Shown here: positions 7,978 to 17,421 of the stretch, in pieces
Layout: every line of letters starts with the position of its first letter
How positions within the stretch are numbered: position 1 is the stretch's first letter
Source: UBA9464 sp003445095
Lineage (GTDB): Bacteria > Verrucomicrobiota > Verrucomicrobiia > Limisphaerales > UBA9464
Direction: 5' to 3'
Length of the DNA stretch: 39,130 nt
Assembly: GCA_035437945.1 (NCBI GenBank)
Contig: DAOMZG010000028.1
Location: 1 to 39,130, forward strand
Notes under the pieces: model-generated
Databases searched by the model: none
The model's input: only the letters and a program-made list of their open reading frames with translations
Told to the model about the DNA's origin: nothing
Position numbers and translations under genes: made by a program

Positions 7978-9540
7978 TCATTTCTGCGGTTGCGGATGTC
8001 TCCATTCGCGCTGGTCACAGCTCAACAAATCGTCGGAAGCGGTCGGACCCCAGGTGCCGGCTAGATAAAACTCCCGGTTGGTCAATGGCTTCTCTAGCCA
8101 AGCGTTGCGGATCGAATCCACGATGCCCCAAGCCGTCTCCACTTCGTCGCGACGAATGAAGAGCGTCGCATCCCCGGCAATGGCCTCGAGGAGTAAGCGT
8201 TCGTAGGCCTCCGGGGTGTAAGCGCCGAACTCCGTGTCGTAGCTGAACTGCATCCGCACCGGCTGCAGTTTGGTACCGCCCCCCGGGACTTTGCCGTTGA
8301 ACCGCAGCGCGATCCCCTCATTGGGCTGCAAGCGCAAGGTGAGCGAATTGGGATCGAGATGAACGTCGCTCTTGGCGCCGTAGAGAATGTTGGGCGCGGG
8401 CTTGAACTGAATGCGTACTTCACTCGCACTCACCGGCAGGTTCTTCCCGGTGCGCACATAAAACGGCACGCCGCTCCAGCGCCAGTTATCAATCCACAAT
8501 TTCATCGCTACGAACGTCTCCACGTTCGATTTGGGATCCACTTTGGGCTCGCTGCGATACGCCGGACGCGCCTCGCCATCGACTTCGCCGGCGAAGTATT
8601 GGCCGCGCACCACATGCTTCGCTACATCCGCCGGCGTCATCGGGCGGATGGATTTCAGGAGCTTTACCTTCTCATCGCGGATCGATTCGGCTTCGAGCGA
8701 CACCGGAGGTTCCATCGCCACCAGCGACAGGACCTGCAGCACGTGATTCTGGATCATGTCCCGCATCGCGCCGGATTCTTCGTAATAGCCGCCACGAGAT
8801 CCCACCCCGAGCTTCTCCGCCACCGTGATCTGCACATGATCCACGGAGTCGCGATCCCACAAGTGCTCGAAGATTCCGTTGGAGAAACGGAATGTTAAAA
8901 TGTTCTGCACTGTTTCTTTGCCGAGATAATGATCGATGCGGAAGATCTGATTCTCGTGCGCGTTGCGGATGAGTTCGGCATTCAGTTGCTGCGCGCTCGG
9001 CAAATCGTGCCCAAACGGTTTCTCGACCACGAGCCGTTGCATACAACCGCCGTTTTCACACTTCTCCAGCAAACCTACGTCACTCAGATGCTGCGAGATT
9101 TCGCCAAACTGGCTTGGGTTGGTCGCCAGATAGAAGAGGAGGTTGCTCTTCAGTTTTTCGTCATCCGCGCGATTGATCAATTCGTTCAGGCGCTGGTAGC
9201 CGGAAGCATCGGAGATATCGGCCTGACAGTAATGCAGATTGGCGGCGAAGGCGGCCCACACGGTGTCGTTCACCGGTTTTGTTCGTGAGAACTTCCCCAA
9301 CGCCTCGCGAAGCTCCACGCGAAAGGAATCGTCGGTCTTCTCGCGCCGGGCAAAGCCGATGATCCGGTAGGGCGTGGGCAGGGCCTTTTCGAGCGCCAAG
9401 TGATACAAGGCGGGAATCAGTTTGCGCGACGTGAGATCTCCGGAGGCACCAAAGATGACGACAGTGCAAGGTTCGATGGCCCGCCGCGTCCCGCCTGCCC
9501 GCGACGCGAGCAGCTCATCCAGATGTGACGATTCGTTCAT
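7978..9540 (-). CDS. zwf: Glucose-6-phosphate 1-dehydrogenase
   Basis: Zwf oxidises glucose-6-phosphate to 6-phosphogluconolactone with NADP(+), the entry step of the oxidative pentose phosphate pathway; it is cytoplasmic. The 520-residue protein has the nucleotide-binding motif GASGDLTSRK (31-40), EKPFG (173-177) and the substrate-site signature RIDHYLGK (201-208). The C-terminal half has the expected YVRTGKNLP and YERLLLEAIAGDATLF stretches. Length and motifs fit the family throughout. It lies 118 bases downstream of guaA on the same strand. No sign of an operon with gnd or pgl is seen in the window. Confidence 0.98.
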   Translation of the reverse strand: MNESSHLDELLASRAGGTRRAIEPCTVVIFGASGDLTSRKLIPALYHLALEKALPTPYRIIGFARREKTDDSFRVELREALGKFSRTKPVNDTVWAAFAANLHYCQADISDASGYQRLNELINRADDEKLKSNLLFYLATNPSQFGEISQHLSDVGLLEKCENGGCMQRLVVEKPFGHDLPSAQQLNAELIRNAHENQIFRIDHYLGKETVQNILTFRFSNGIFEHLWDRDSVDHVQITVAEKLGVGSRGGYYEESGAMRDMIQNHVLQVLSLVAMEPPVSLEAESIRDEKVKLLKSIRPMTPADVAKHVVRGQYFAGEVDGEARPAYRSEPKVDPKSNVETFVAMKLWIDNWRWSGVPFYVRTGKNLPVSASEVRIQFKPAPNILYGAKSDVHLDPNSLTLRLQPNEGIALRFNGKVPGGGTKLQPVRMQFSYDTEFGAYTPEAYERLLLEAIAGDATLFIRRDEVETAWGIVDSIRNAWLEKPLTNREFYLAGTWGPTASDDLLSCDQREWRHPQPQK

Positions 9541-9658
9541 GTTGGGGGCGCAGGTTGAGCGACCCCGGCCGCGGTTTCAATGCGGCTTTCCGAAGAAGCA
9601 CTTCAGGAATTCATTTTTTGTGGCCCGGCCGATGCCTCGGTTACTGCGAGCCGCGCGG

Positions 9659-11200
9659 TCATTCCCACTCGATGGTCCCCGGTGGCTTGCTGGTCAGGTC
9701 GAGCACCACGCGGTTGACGCCGCGCACTTCGTTAGTGATCCGCGACGAAATCTTCTCCAACAATTCATACGGCAAGTGGACCCAATCGGCCGTCATCCCG
9801 TCCTGCGATTCGACGGCGCGCAAAGCCACGGTGAAATCATAGGTCCGTTCGTCTCCCTGAACTCCGACGCTGCGGACCGGCAGCAAGACCGCGAAAGTCT
9901 GCCACGTTTTGTAGTACAACCCGGCGGCCTTCATTTCTGACACCACCACCGTGTCGGCAGCTCGAAGAATTTCCAGTTTGGCGGAGGTAATCTCTCCCAA
10001 ACAACGTACCGCCAACCCTGGTCCCGGGAACGGTTGCCGATACACAATTTCCTTGGGTAGACCCAACTCCAGTCCGAGTTGACGCACCTCATCCTTGAAC
10101 AGGCAACGCAATGGCTCGACCAGCGCGAACTTCATCTTCTTCGGCAAACCGCCCACGTTATGATGCGACTTGATCATATGGGCGGGGTTCCCGGCGATCG
10201 GCACCGATTCGATCACATCGGGATAGAGTGTTCCCTGGGCCAGAAACTTCGCTTTACCAGCGCGGAGGGTCGCGGCTTGGAAAATATCGATGAATGCTTT
10301 GCCGATAATCTTTCGCTTGCGCTCGGGGTCCGTAACGCCCTTGAGCAACTTCAGGAAAACACGACCGACGTCTTCATACTGCAGGCGAATCTTGAAATGC
10401 TGTCCGAACACCTCGCGGACCACATCTGCTTCGCCGGCTCTGAGGAGGCCGTTGTTGACGAAGATGCACGTTAGTTGGTCTCCAATGGCCTTGTGCAACA
10501 GCGCGGCGGCGACGCTGGAATCCACCCCGCCGCTCAACCCAAGAATGACCTGCTCCTTTCCCACTTGGGCGCGAATTTCGTCCACAGCTTGATCGATGTA
10601 GCCACGCATCGTCCAAGAACGCCCGCAGCCGCAAATTCGGTGGACGAAGTTGCTGAGAATCTCTTTTCCGCGGGGTGTGTGGACGACTTCGGGGTGGAAT
10701 TGAATACCGAAGAACTTTCGGCCGGGAAGTTCGATGGCCGCGTAGTCCGAATTCTCGGTCGTGCCGACAACGACGAAGTCCTTGGGCAGCCGCGTGAGTT
10801 TGTCTCCGTGACTATTCCAAACTTGCGTCGTCTCCGGGAGCCCTTCGAAGAGCGCACAGGCAGGATCAGCGATCGTCAGTGTTCCCTTGCCATACTCGCG
10901 CTTCAGACCTTTCTCGACTTTACCACCGAGAAATTGCGCGAACACCTGAACACCGTAGCAGATTCCGAGCACGGGAATGCCCAGTTTGAAGATCGCTTTA
11001 TCCGGTAACGGCGCATCCGGCGAATACACCGAATTAGGCCCGCCGGAGAGGATGATTCCTTGGGGCGCGAGTTTGGCGATCTCGGTGGCCGGGGTGTCGA
11101 AGCGCAGGATGGTGGAATAGACGCTGCACTCTCGAATTCGGCGCGCAATGACCTGTGTGTATTGGCTGCCGAAGTCGAGGATGACGATCTGCTCATTCAT
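9659..11200 (-). CDS. guaA: GMP synthase (glutamine-hydrolysing)
   Basis: GuaA converts XMP to GMP using ATP and glutamine, the last step of guanine nucleotide synthesis; it is cytoplasmic. The class I amidotransferase domain carries the triad Cys81 (GICYGVQ), His169 and Glu171 (FGIQFHPEVVH). The ATP pyrophosphatase domain has the PP-loop SGGVDSS (223-229). The C-terminal dimerisation domain ends in the classic TSKPPGTIEWE. The 513-residue length is normal. It is transcribed away from the ABC exporter pair, across a 227-base divergent spacer that contains a large inverted repeat. Confidence 0.98.
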   Translation of the reverse strand: MNEQIVILDFGSQYTQVIARRIRECSVYSTILRFDTPATEIAKLAPQGIILSGGPNSVYSPDAPLPDKAIFKLGIPVLGICYGVQVFAQFLGGKVEKGLKREYGKGTLTIADPACALFEGLPETTQVWNSHGDKLTRLPKDFVVVGTTENSDYAAIELPGRKFFGIQFHPEVVHTPRGKEILSNFVHRICGCGRSWTMRGYIDQAVDEIRAQVGKEQVILGLSGGVDSSVAAALLHKAIGDQLTCIFVNNGLLRAGEADVVREVFGQHFKIRLQYEDVGRVFLKLLKGVTDPERKRKIIGKAFIDIFQAATLRAGKAKFLAQGTLYPDVIESVPIAGNPAHMIKSHHNVGGLPKKMKFALVEPLRCLFKDEVRQLGLELGLPKEIVYRQPFPGPGLAVRCLGEITSAKLEILRAADTVVVSEMKAAGLYYKTWQTFAVLLPVRSVGVQGDERTYDFTVALRAVESQDGMTADWVHLPYELLEKISSRITNEVRGVNRVVLDLTSKPPGTIEWE

Positions 11201-11280
11201 GGGTTAAGAGCGAAAAGTCAGGTTGTGACGGTCGCGGTCATCTTTTTCCAGCGTTTTCTGCTACGGAGATTTCCAGTCCA

Positions 11281-11341
11281 GGGCTGCCTCAAGCTGAGGG
11301 AACCGCTGATTCAAGGATAACGAGTGAGCTTGAGGTAGCCC
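11281..11341. promoter_or_regulatory. Inverted repeat in guaA / ABC divergent spacer
   Basis: Arms 11281-11295 and 11327-11341 match as reverse complements at 14 of 15 positions (core CCTCAAGCT / AGCTTGAGG), separated by 31 bases. It lies midway between the two divergent starts. It could be an operator, a cruciform or RNA stem, or a small repeat element; no regulator is known. Confidence 0.4.
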
Positions 11342-11427
11342 GGTTTCCGGCCTCGCACGCAGTGGCGGACTATCGCCGTCACCTGGCACTTTGAATCCGG
11401 CTTATTTTGTCTTATTCGTTGGAAACC

Positions 11428-12354
11428 ATGTTTCCGCCTGCGCTCGAATTGCGGAGCGTCACCAAGACGTACGGCGACTTCATGGCGGTCGACGATCTCT
11501 CCCTGGCGGTTCCCACCGGCTGCGTTTTCGGTTTCCTCGGGCCCAACGGAGCGGGCAAGACCACGTGCTTGCGGATGATTCTCGAGATCATCCGGCCGAC
11601 AAGCGGTTCAATAACCGTATTGGGTTCGCCCAGTTCGCTCGCGATCCGCGAGCGCATCGGCTACCTGCCCGAAGAGAAGGGTCTCTACAAAAAGATGAAG
11701 GCCTGGGCGATCATCGCCTATTTCGCGACGTTGAAAGGACTCAGCCGGAGCGCCGCCAAACTACGCGCCTTTCAACTGCTCGAACGTTATGGCTTGAAAG
11801 ATTTCGCCGAGGCGAAAACTGAAGCGTTGTCGAAGGGCATGGGGCAAAAGGTGCAGGTGCTGGCGGCCATCGCGCACGACCCGGAATTTGTCATCCTCGA
11901 CGAACCGTTCTCCGGTCTCGATCCGGTGAATCAGACGGTGATGGAGGAAATCATCACGGATCTCCGCGCTCGTGGGCGGACCGTGATTTTTTCGACTCAC
12001 GTCATGGCCCACGCCGAGCGCCTCTGTGATCGGCTGAGCATCATCGCCAAGGGCCGAAAGCTCTTCGACGGTACGCTCGTGGAGGCGCATCGTTCATTGC
12101 CGCGCCGCGTGCGCTTGCAGACCGAGGACAACGTGGAACCCCTGCGCGCGCTTCCCGAAGTGGCCAACGTGGTGAATCAACCGAACGGGTTGTGGGAATT
12201 GGAACTAAAGCCCGGTGCGGATGGACAAGCAGTGTTACAAAGTTGTTTTGCGCAGCAAATTCGCCTCCGGGCTTTCAATTTCGACAAACCGACCTTGCAC
12301 GACGTCTTTGTGAAGTTGGTCGGTCCAGACGCCAAGGAGGCGGCGTTCCGATGA
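11428..12354 (+). CDS. ABC exporter ATP-binding subunit, NatA type
   Basis: Cytoplasmic ATPase subunit of a two-component exporter, coupled to the permease encoded next. The 308-residue protein has Walker A GPNGAGKTT, signature LSKGMGQK (the form usual in NatA relatives), Walker B FVILDEPFSGLD, and the switch histidine in STHVMAHAE. A C-terminal accessory region ends in FNFDKPTLHDVFVKL. The ATG at 11428 was chosen because family homology starts just after it; an in-frame TTG seven codons upstream is possible. The stop overlaps the next start as ATGA, so the two genes are translationally coupled. The exported substrate (sodium, drug or peptide) cannot be told from sequence. Confidence 0.92.
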   Translation: MFPPALELRSVTKTYGDFMAVDDLSLAVPTGCVFGFLGPNGAGKTTCLRMILEIIRPTSGSITVLGSPSSLAIRERIGYLPEEKGLYKKMKAWAIIAYFATLKGLSRSAAKLRAFQLLERYGLKDFAEAKTEALSKGMGQKVQVLAAIAHDPEFVILDEPFSGLDPVNQTVMEEIITDLRARGRTVIFSTHVMAHAERLCDRLSIIAKGRKLFDGTLVEAHRSLPRRVRLQTEDNVEPLRALPEVANVVNQPNGLWELELKPGADGQAVLQSCFAQQIRLRAFNFDKPTLHDVFVKLVGPDAKEAAFR

Positions 12355-13934
12355 GATACGCTTTCTTAATCGCTTGGCGCGAGTTCGCCGAGAGCGCCAA
12401 AACCAAAGGCTTTTGGCTGGGGCTTCTGCTGTTCCCCGTAATCATCACGGTGAGCATTCAGTTGCCCATCTTGCTCGAAAAGAAAGGCACACCCACACGT
12501 CATTTCGTGCTGGTCGATGGCACGGGTGAACTTAACGCCGTGCTCACGGATGCTTTCGAACGCGCTCACAATCGGCGGGTATTGGGAGCACTTCGCGACT
12601 ACGCCGGACAGAATCTTAGGAGCTCGACCAACCAGCCGACGCTACTGCGGGAGTTCGCGAACACCTCCGATGAGAGCGTCGACACGTTTGGCGCACGCGG
12701 CGGCCAAGTCTGGTTTCTTGAGCGACTGGTGCCTGACTTGCGCTCCAATGCACCGGCCTTCAAACCCCCGTCCCCGCGTTTTCGCCGTGTGCCGGTGCCG
12801 GATGGGGTGGTTTCGGGTGGCTCGGCGGATGCCACGGCACAAGGACTTCGTCCGTGGTTGCTGGGTGAACGAAAATTGTCGGTGGATGGACGCGACGCTG
12901 AATTGTTCGCCGCGGTTCTCATTCCTTCCGATTTGCTCAAGCAAGGGCCGCGGGCCGCCAAGTCGAAGAATGACTCGAGCATTTCTCCCGGCGTTCAGTA
13001 TTGGTCTGGAAACCTGGCCGACACCGCATTGCTGGAATTAGTTGAGAATACGATCAACGCGGAGTTGCGTCGCCGCGAATATTTGGCGCGCGGTTTGGAC
13101 CAAAACGCCATTCGTGAGATCGAAAAGACTCGTGCCCTCGTGACGAGCCTCAATCCGAAAAAAGCCGCCGGAGAGGAGACTGTCGGCTTGGCCGACCGCC
13201 TCCGCCAATGGCTGCCAAGCGCCTTTGTCTATCTGCTTTGGATTGCGATCTGGGCGATCTCCCAGATGCTCTTGACCAGTGTCATCGAGGAAAAATCCAA
13301 CCGCATCATCGAGGTATTGCTGTCGTCCGTAACGCCTGGGGAGCTTATGGCTGGGAAGCTCCTCGGCATCGCCTCAATCGGGCTGGCCATGCTGGCCGTA
13401 TGGATCGCGTCGCTGGTGGCGGTCGTGCTGTGGAAGTCGGCCGGCATTACGCCGGCTCAAGCGGCGTCTGCCGGCGGGGTCGCCCAGTTGCCGTCGGACA
13501 TCGCGACGATTCTTCGCACGACGTGGTTGCTGCCCGCCTTCGTTGTCTATTTCTTGCTCGGATACTTGTTCTACGCCGGCGTTATTCTCGCGCTGGGTAG
13601 CACCTGCAACACGCTGAAGGAGGCGCAAAGTTTCATGGGCGTCATCGTCCTGATCCTAATGGTGCCCTTGCTGTTGATGACTTATATTCCTCGCGATCCC
13701 AACGGGCCGTTGGCGACCGCGTTGTCTTGGTTTCCACCGTACACTCCGTTTGTGATGATGAATCGAGTCACGGCCGATCCGCCTCTCAGAGACGTGCTGG
13801 GCACGATGCTGTTGATGGCAGTGGCGACCGGCGCCGTGATGTGGGCAGCGGGGAAGATTTTTCGCATCGGTGTGTTACGAACCGGCCAGCCGCCGAAACT
13901 GCTAGAGTTGCTCAAGTGGCTGAAGTCGTCCTAG
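12351..13934 (+). CDS. ABC exporter permease, NatB / ABC-2 type
   Basis: Membrane partner of the preceding ATPase. The 527-residue protein starts MRYAFLIAWREF, with one helix at about 20-38. A large extracytoplasmic region of about 280 residues follows. Then comes a cluster of helices from about residue 290 onward, beginning FVYLLWIAIWAISQMLLTSV and followed by EEKSNRIIEVLLSSVTPGEL, the hallmark of NatB-like ABC-2 permeases. The ATGA overlap with the upstream stop fixes the start; the same frame is open further upstream, but only inside the ATPase gene. The extracytoplasmic part is larger than in many ABC-2 permeases, as usual for this subfamily. Substrate unknown. Confidence 0.92.
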   Translation: MRYAFLIAWREFAESAKTKGFWLGLLLFPVIITVSIQLPILLEKKGTPTRHFVLVDGTGELNAVLTDAFERAHNRRVLGALRDYAGQNLRSSTNQPTLLREFANTSDESVDTFGARGGQVWFLERLVPDLRSNAPAFKPPSPRFRRVPVPDGVVSGGSADATAQGLRPWLLGERKLSVDGRDAELFAAVLIPSDLLKQGPRAAKSKNDSSISPGVQYWSGNLADTALLELVENTINAELRRREYLARGLDQNAIREIEKTRALVTSLNPKKAAGEETVGLADRLRQWLPSAFVYLLWIAIWAISQMLLTSVIEEKSNRIIEVLLSSVTPGELMAGKLLGIASIGLAMLAVWIASLVAVVLWKSAGITPAQAASAGGVAQLPSDIATILRTTWLLPAFVVYFLLGYLFYAGVILALGSTCNTLKEAQSFMGVIVLILMVPLLLMTYIPRDPNGPLATALSWFPPYTPFVMMNRVTADPPLRDVLGTMLLMAVATGAVMWAAGKIFRIGVLRTGQPPKLLELLKWLKSS

Positions 13935-14261
13935 TTTGGGTAACTGGGGAGCGCTTGCCTCTGGCGGGTCGTTTTCGGCGTCCTCGCCGAACCCTCGTTT
14001 GCACTAACTCTTTTTGGGACGGCGCGATGCCTGGACCTACACACCAGAAGCGTGCTCCCCATTGCTACTTCGGAGTTACGACTTACCAGCGCTTCCACCA
14101 GGGACGTTTGGCAACGGATCGTTTCGCGTCGAACTGCTCCACTCCATTCCACAGACGTGACTGATATTTCCAGCCCGCCGCGGCCGTTCCCGCGGGACGC
14201 AGGCGCTGCCTAGATCTATTTCGGGATTTGTTGGATTCCAGTCCTACGAGTGCTGGCAGTC
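13935..14261. other. Convergent intergenic region
   Basis: This separates the ABC permease gene from the convergent PQQ-like gene. It contains a 7-bp hairpin TTCGGCG-TCCT-CGCCGAA (13974-13991), which may help end the ABC transcript, and a CCGCGG / CCGCGG stem (14178-14195). Neither is followed by a strong T-run. Open frames here have no recognisable product. Confidence 0.5.
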
Positions 14262-15638
14262 TCACTTTTCGGCCAAGCCCACGCACACCAGTTCCCGATC
14301 ATTCCGCACATACGCGCGCCGATTGGCGAAGGCCGGATGAGACCACACCACGGGGCGCCCCGGATCCGTGTTCACCGGGTCGAGCACATGGCCCCGGCTA
14401 ACCTCGTCGTATCCCTGAGGCGAGAGCTTCGCGATGATGAGGTCGCCCGTTTCGCTGAAGAGGAAAAATCGAGAGTCGTTCTTTACTGTGAAGCAATTCC
14501 CCCAGCGTTCGGATTTGCCAGCCGTAGGAGCGAAGGTTTCCCAGAGGCGTTCGCCGGTGGCCGCTCGCAGACATCGATATTGTCCGTAACTGCAGGCTCC
14601 ATAGATGTGCCCGTTCTCGATGAACGGCGTGTTCATGGTGCAATTGAGATGCGTCGTGTCGCGCTCGCTCATCTTCGCAGTGCGCCAGGCGACGTTTGGC
14701 GCCTCTCTGCCGGGTTCGAAGCGCAACATCAGTGAACCATTATAGAAACACGATAGATACAATTGCTCGCCGATCTGGCGCGGCGTCGCAATCGCCATCC
14801 CGTAGTTCAATTTCCACGGTTCAGTCCAAAGCACCCGACCCGTCTCAGGATCAAGTCCGTTCACCGCCTCTGCGTGCCAGATAACCAACTGCCGCTTGCC
14901 ACCGAGTTCATAGATCATCGGAGGACAATACCCCGGCTCCTTGGCCGACAGAGCCCGCCAAAGTTCTTTCCCGGTGTCCTTGTCGAACGCGACCGCCACG
15001 CTGCCTTCGCCACCGACGACGCAGATCAGTTTCTGACTATCGAGCAGCGGATGGGCTGACACACCCCACGTCGGGATCTTCAAGTTAAAGGCTTTTTTGA
15101 AGTCACGTTCCCAGATGACGCGGCCCGTCCCGGCGTCGAGGCAGAAGAGATTTCCCATTGTGCCCAGTGTGTACACTTTCCCACCTGCGACGGTTGGAGT
15201 CGTGCGCGGCCCAGCGGCGTAACTCACGGTGTAGGGACAGTCATACTCGTGCTGCCACAGCAACTGACCATTCGCCTCGTCGAGGCACAGCACGCGTTCG
15301 TTACCCGGAATCTGCGATGCGTCGAAGGCGCTTTTCGGTTTTGGTGCGTCGGTCGGCACATGTCGATCCATCGCGTACACCTTACCTCCCGCCACCGCCG
15401 GCCCTGAATAGCCCGCGCCGAGTTCGGTCCGCCAAAGACGAGTCGGGCCGTTCGTGGGGAACGTCTGCACGATGCCGGTCTCGCGCCACACTGCGTCGCG
15501 GTGAGGACCTAGCCACTGCGGCCAATCGTCAGCAGAGGCGCACGGCAGGCCGGCGCACAACAGCGGCAACAACCATCCGAAAGAAGATCTGAACGAAACC
15601 GAGCTCAAACGATTCAGCACGGACACAACCACACCCAA
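14262..15638 (-). CDS. Secreted PQQ-like beta-propeller protein
   Basis: A 458-residue exported protein with a PQQ-binding-like (BamB-type) beta-propeller. The signal peptide has hydrophobic core FGWLLPLLCAGL and probable cleavage after ASA at about residue 36. The mature protein starts DDWPQWLGPHRDAVW, matching the WxGPxRDG opening of this family in Verrucomicrobiota and Planctomycetota. Repeated blade motifs such as VAGGKVYTLG, LDAGTGRVIWERD and FDKDTGKELWRA follow. No quinone-ligand set or dehydrogenase domain is evident, so a binding or scaffold role is more likely than catalysis. It is a single gene, convergent with the ABC pair. Confidence 0.88.
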   Translation of the reverse strand: MGVVVSVLNRLSSVSFRSSFGWLLPLLCAGLPCASADDWPQWLGPHRDAVWRETGIVQTFPTNGPTRLWRTELGAGYSGPAVAGGKVYAMDRHVPTDAPKPKSAFDASQIPGNERVLCLDEANGQLLWQHEYDCPYTVSYAAGPRTTPTVAGGKVYTLGTMGNLFCLDAGTGRVIWERDFKKAFNLKIPTWGVSAHPLLDSQKLICVVGGEGSVAVAFDKDTGKELWRALSAKEPGYCPPMIYELGGKRQLVIWHAEAVNGLDPETGRVLWTEPWKLNYGMAIATPRQIGEQLYLSCFYNGSLMLRFEPGREAPNVAWRTAKMSERDTTHLNCTMNTPFIENGHIYGACSYGQYRCLRAATGERLWETFAPTAGKSERWGNCFTVKNDSRFFLFSETGDLIIAKLSPQGYDEVSRGHVLDPVNTDPGRPVVWSHPAFANRRAYVRNDRELVCVGLAEK

Positions 15639-15998
15639 GGCGGACGGCTTGGTGCAAGCTCGAAGGCAGGTGTCGAGTATGGGCCTTCACGCGCGCAAGG
15701 CTTCCCCCGTTCTCCGTGGCCACATTCTTGAGCGCTCCGGAATTGAAGTGGGCCGCGGTGGAACGCAGCCCCACCACGTTAGGCAGGTAAGGACGAGTTT
15801 CACCTCGTCCCCATCTAATTCTGCTGCGGGTGTGAAGTCGCCAAAAGGGAAGCAAGGGAAACGCAGCGCTTCGAGAGTGGGTCCCTGCGAGTTTGACTCT
15901 TCCCACCCGCTCCGGTGCTCCTTTCGTGTGCCCTGTGGGATTGCAGTACGCCGCAGTGGAAAGCAGCGCGAACCCCAAAACCACGATTTATCCGAGCA
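15639..15998. other. Intergenic region with REP-like hairpins
   Basis: This spans the 360 bases between the DUF5519-like stop and the start of the PQQ-like gene. It carries the perfect hairpin GGACGAG-TTTCAC-CTCGTCC (15791-15810) and, just before it (about 15749-15775), a second imperfect GC-rich inverted repeat. Both are of the kind scattered through Verrucomicrobiota genomes. No gene is supported. Confidence 0.55.
15791..15810. repeat. REP-like GGACGAG hairpin
   Basis: Perfect 7-bp arms (15791-15797 and 15804-15810) around a 6-base loop, with GC-rich flanks. It lies between genes and has no T-run. Confidence 0.55.
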
Positions 15999-16472
15999 CT
16001 ATTCAGCGGATGCCCCTGTCGAATGTTCATGCACCCGCGTCCACGCCTGGCGTAGGAGCACGAGGGCGTTTGGAAGTTGCAGTTCACGACGCAGCCAGAA
16101 ACTCACCCAAGCGGAGTGTCCCAGGACGTGATGCGGGCAAGCGCGTCCGGCAGCAACGCTGAGTCTTGCCTCGGCGACGCCCAGACGAACGTCGAGTAAT
16201 CCGCAGCCATGGAGGTGACCAAACTCGGAACGATCTCGACGGAACGCCACGCCGCCGTAACGATGGATTCCGCATTTTACGCCGGGCCACGACGAAACTT
16301 CCTCCTCCAGCTTCCGCATCGCTCGAAGGCGTTTGGGGTCTACGATCGCGATGGCCGCTTGAGCGAGCGCGTCGGCGAATGTCGGGACGAATGGAATCCG
16401 AGCCAGCCACCGTCCGCGCCGCACTATGCCGGTGAAGGCGGACTCAACGAGCTTCGGCAAGGCGTCGGGCAT
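15999..16472 (-). CDS. Luciferase-family (DUF5519-like) protein
   Basis: A 157-residue protein resembling the small family annotated as luciferase domain / DUF5519. Supporting stretches are VSSWPGVKCGIHRYGGVAFR, then EFGHLHGCGLLDVRLGV, AGRACPHHVLGHSAWVSFWL and NALVLLRQAW, which follow the family's conserved GHLHG, PHH and WVSF pattern. The ATG at 16472 overlaps the 3' end of the upstream gene by 29 bases, so translation is probably coupled. The same frame is open far upstream, but that part only shadows the neighbouring gene. The name does not prove light emission; members are usually uncharacterised. Its job with the SRPBCC partner is unknown. Confidence 0.75.
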   Translation of the reverse strand: MPDALPKLVESAFTGIVRRGRWLARIPFVPTFADALAQAAIAIVDPKRLRAMRKLEEEVSSWPGVKCGIHRYGGVAFRRDRSEFGHLHGCGLLDVRLGVAEARLSVAAGRACPHHVLGHSAWVSFWLRRELQLPNALVLLRQAWTRVHEHSTGASAE

Positions 16473-17421
16473 TTTCCATGACTCGGAGATGAACTGCCCG
16501 ACCGAGGTATCGAGTCCACGCGTCGAAATACCATCGAGGTCGAGTATGCAACGTGTAACAGCTGTGGCCAATGAGGGTCGTCGTACCGTCCGGATCGGGA
16601 TGCAGATCAAATTCGCCCCAGTGGGTGTCAAAATGTCCGAGCAGTTCTGGATGATCGGGTTGTGACACGATATCGAAACGCAGACGTCGGTTGGGCTCGA
16701 AAACGGCAACCCGCTCCCGAAATACCACATTCTGACTAAACATGCAGAGCCGCTCCTTTCCGACCGCATCGGCTCCGGGCGGGGTTTCAACTGGGTAAGG
16801 AAGACCGAGTCGGAACACCCAAAAATCTGGCGGCGCGGGGATCGGGGAGAAGGAGACGACGTGCGGCCAGACGGCTTCAGGCGGCGCTTGAATGTGCAGG
16901 TAGTCGGTGAAGACGGCCTGTGCCGGCGGAGGGGCCAGGCGGGATTCTGCCAACGCACCAATGAAAACCAAAGGTATCAGAGTTACGCGGAGCGTGCCGG
17001 GATCGGTCCGAAAGAGACGGTAGCCGGCCATTAGCGAAACCAACAGCAGCGGGTAGTACAGCGGCGCGGCCATGAGGAGACAAATTGCGCCTTCCTGAAA
17101 AACGACCGCGGCTCCCAACAATCCCAGGATCGCCAACCAAAGCGCGTGAAGGCATTGCCCGCCGAACGTCAGGGCGAGGTGCCGCCAGAACCAAGCGGAC
17201 ACCATCCCGACCAGCAAGGGGACCAAGCCGACATTGAAGATCGCGAGCGACATTCCGAAGTCGGTCCGTCGGCCCAAGGCTACCGACGCCGCGATGGCGA
17301 GCACCGCGGCAAGATTCCCTGCGATTCCTCCCAACAATAATATGGCCGCTTTGGGAAACCGCTTCTTCGGCAGCTTACGGTGCGGCGTAGGGTGGGCAGC
17401 GGCTTTGTTGGGATCATCCAT
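16444..17421 (-). CDS. Membrane protein with C-terminal SRPBCC-like domain
   Basis: A 325-residue protein, not matched to a named family with confidence. After a basic N-terminus (HRKLPKKRFPK) come about five or six hydrophobic helices over residues 25-165, for example ILLLGGIAGNLAAVLAIAAS and LVPLLVGMVSAWF. The C-terminal half looks like a START/SRPBCC ligand-binding fold: FTDYLHIQAPPEAVWPHVVS, then RLRFDIVSQP and TTLIGHSCYTL, ending in a helix LRVMENARRLAEAR. It may bind a hydrophobic ligand at the inner membrane. The ATG at 17421 was preferred to an in-frame TTG eight codons upstream. It overlaps the DUF5519-like gene, implying a two-gene operon. Confidence 0.72.
   Translation of the reverse strand: MDDPNKAAAHPTPHRKLPKKRFPKAAILLLGGIAGNLAAVLAIAASVALGRRTDFGMSLAIFNVGLVPLLVGMVSAWFWRHLALTFGGQCLHALWLAILGLLGAAVVFQEGAICLLMAAPLYYPLLLVSLMAGYRLFRTDPGTLRVTLIPLVFIGALAESRLAPPPAQAVFTDYLHIQAPPEAVWPHVVSFSPIPAPPDFWVFRLGLPYPVETPPGADAVGKERLCMFSQNVVFRERVAVFEPNRRLRFDIVSQPDHPELLGHFDTHWGEFDLHPDPDGTTTLIGHSCYTLHTRPRWYFDAWTRYLGRAVHLRVMENARRLAEAR

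Noticed and set aside
11840..11866. Degenerate ABC signature (LSKGMGQK) as a defect
   Set aside because: This form is usual in NatA-type exporters, and Walker A and B are intact.
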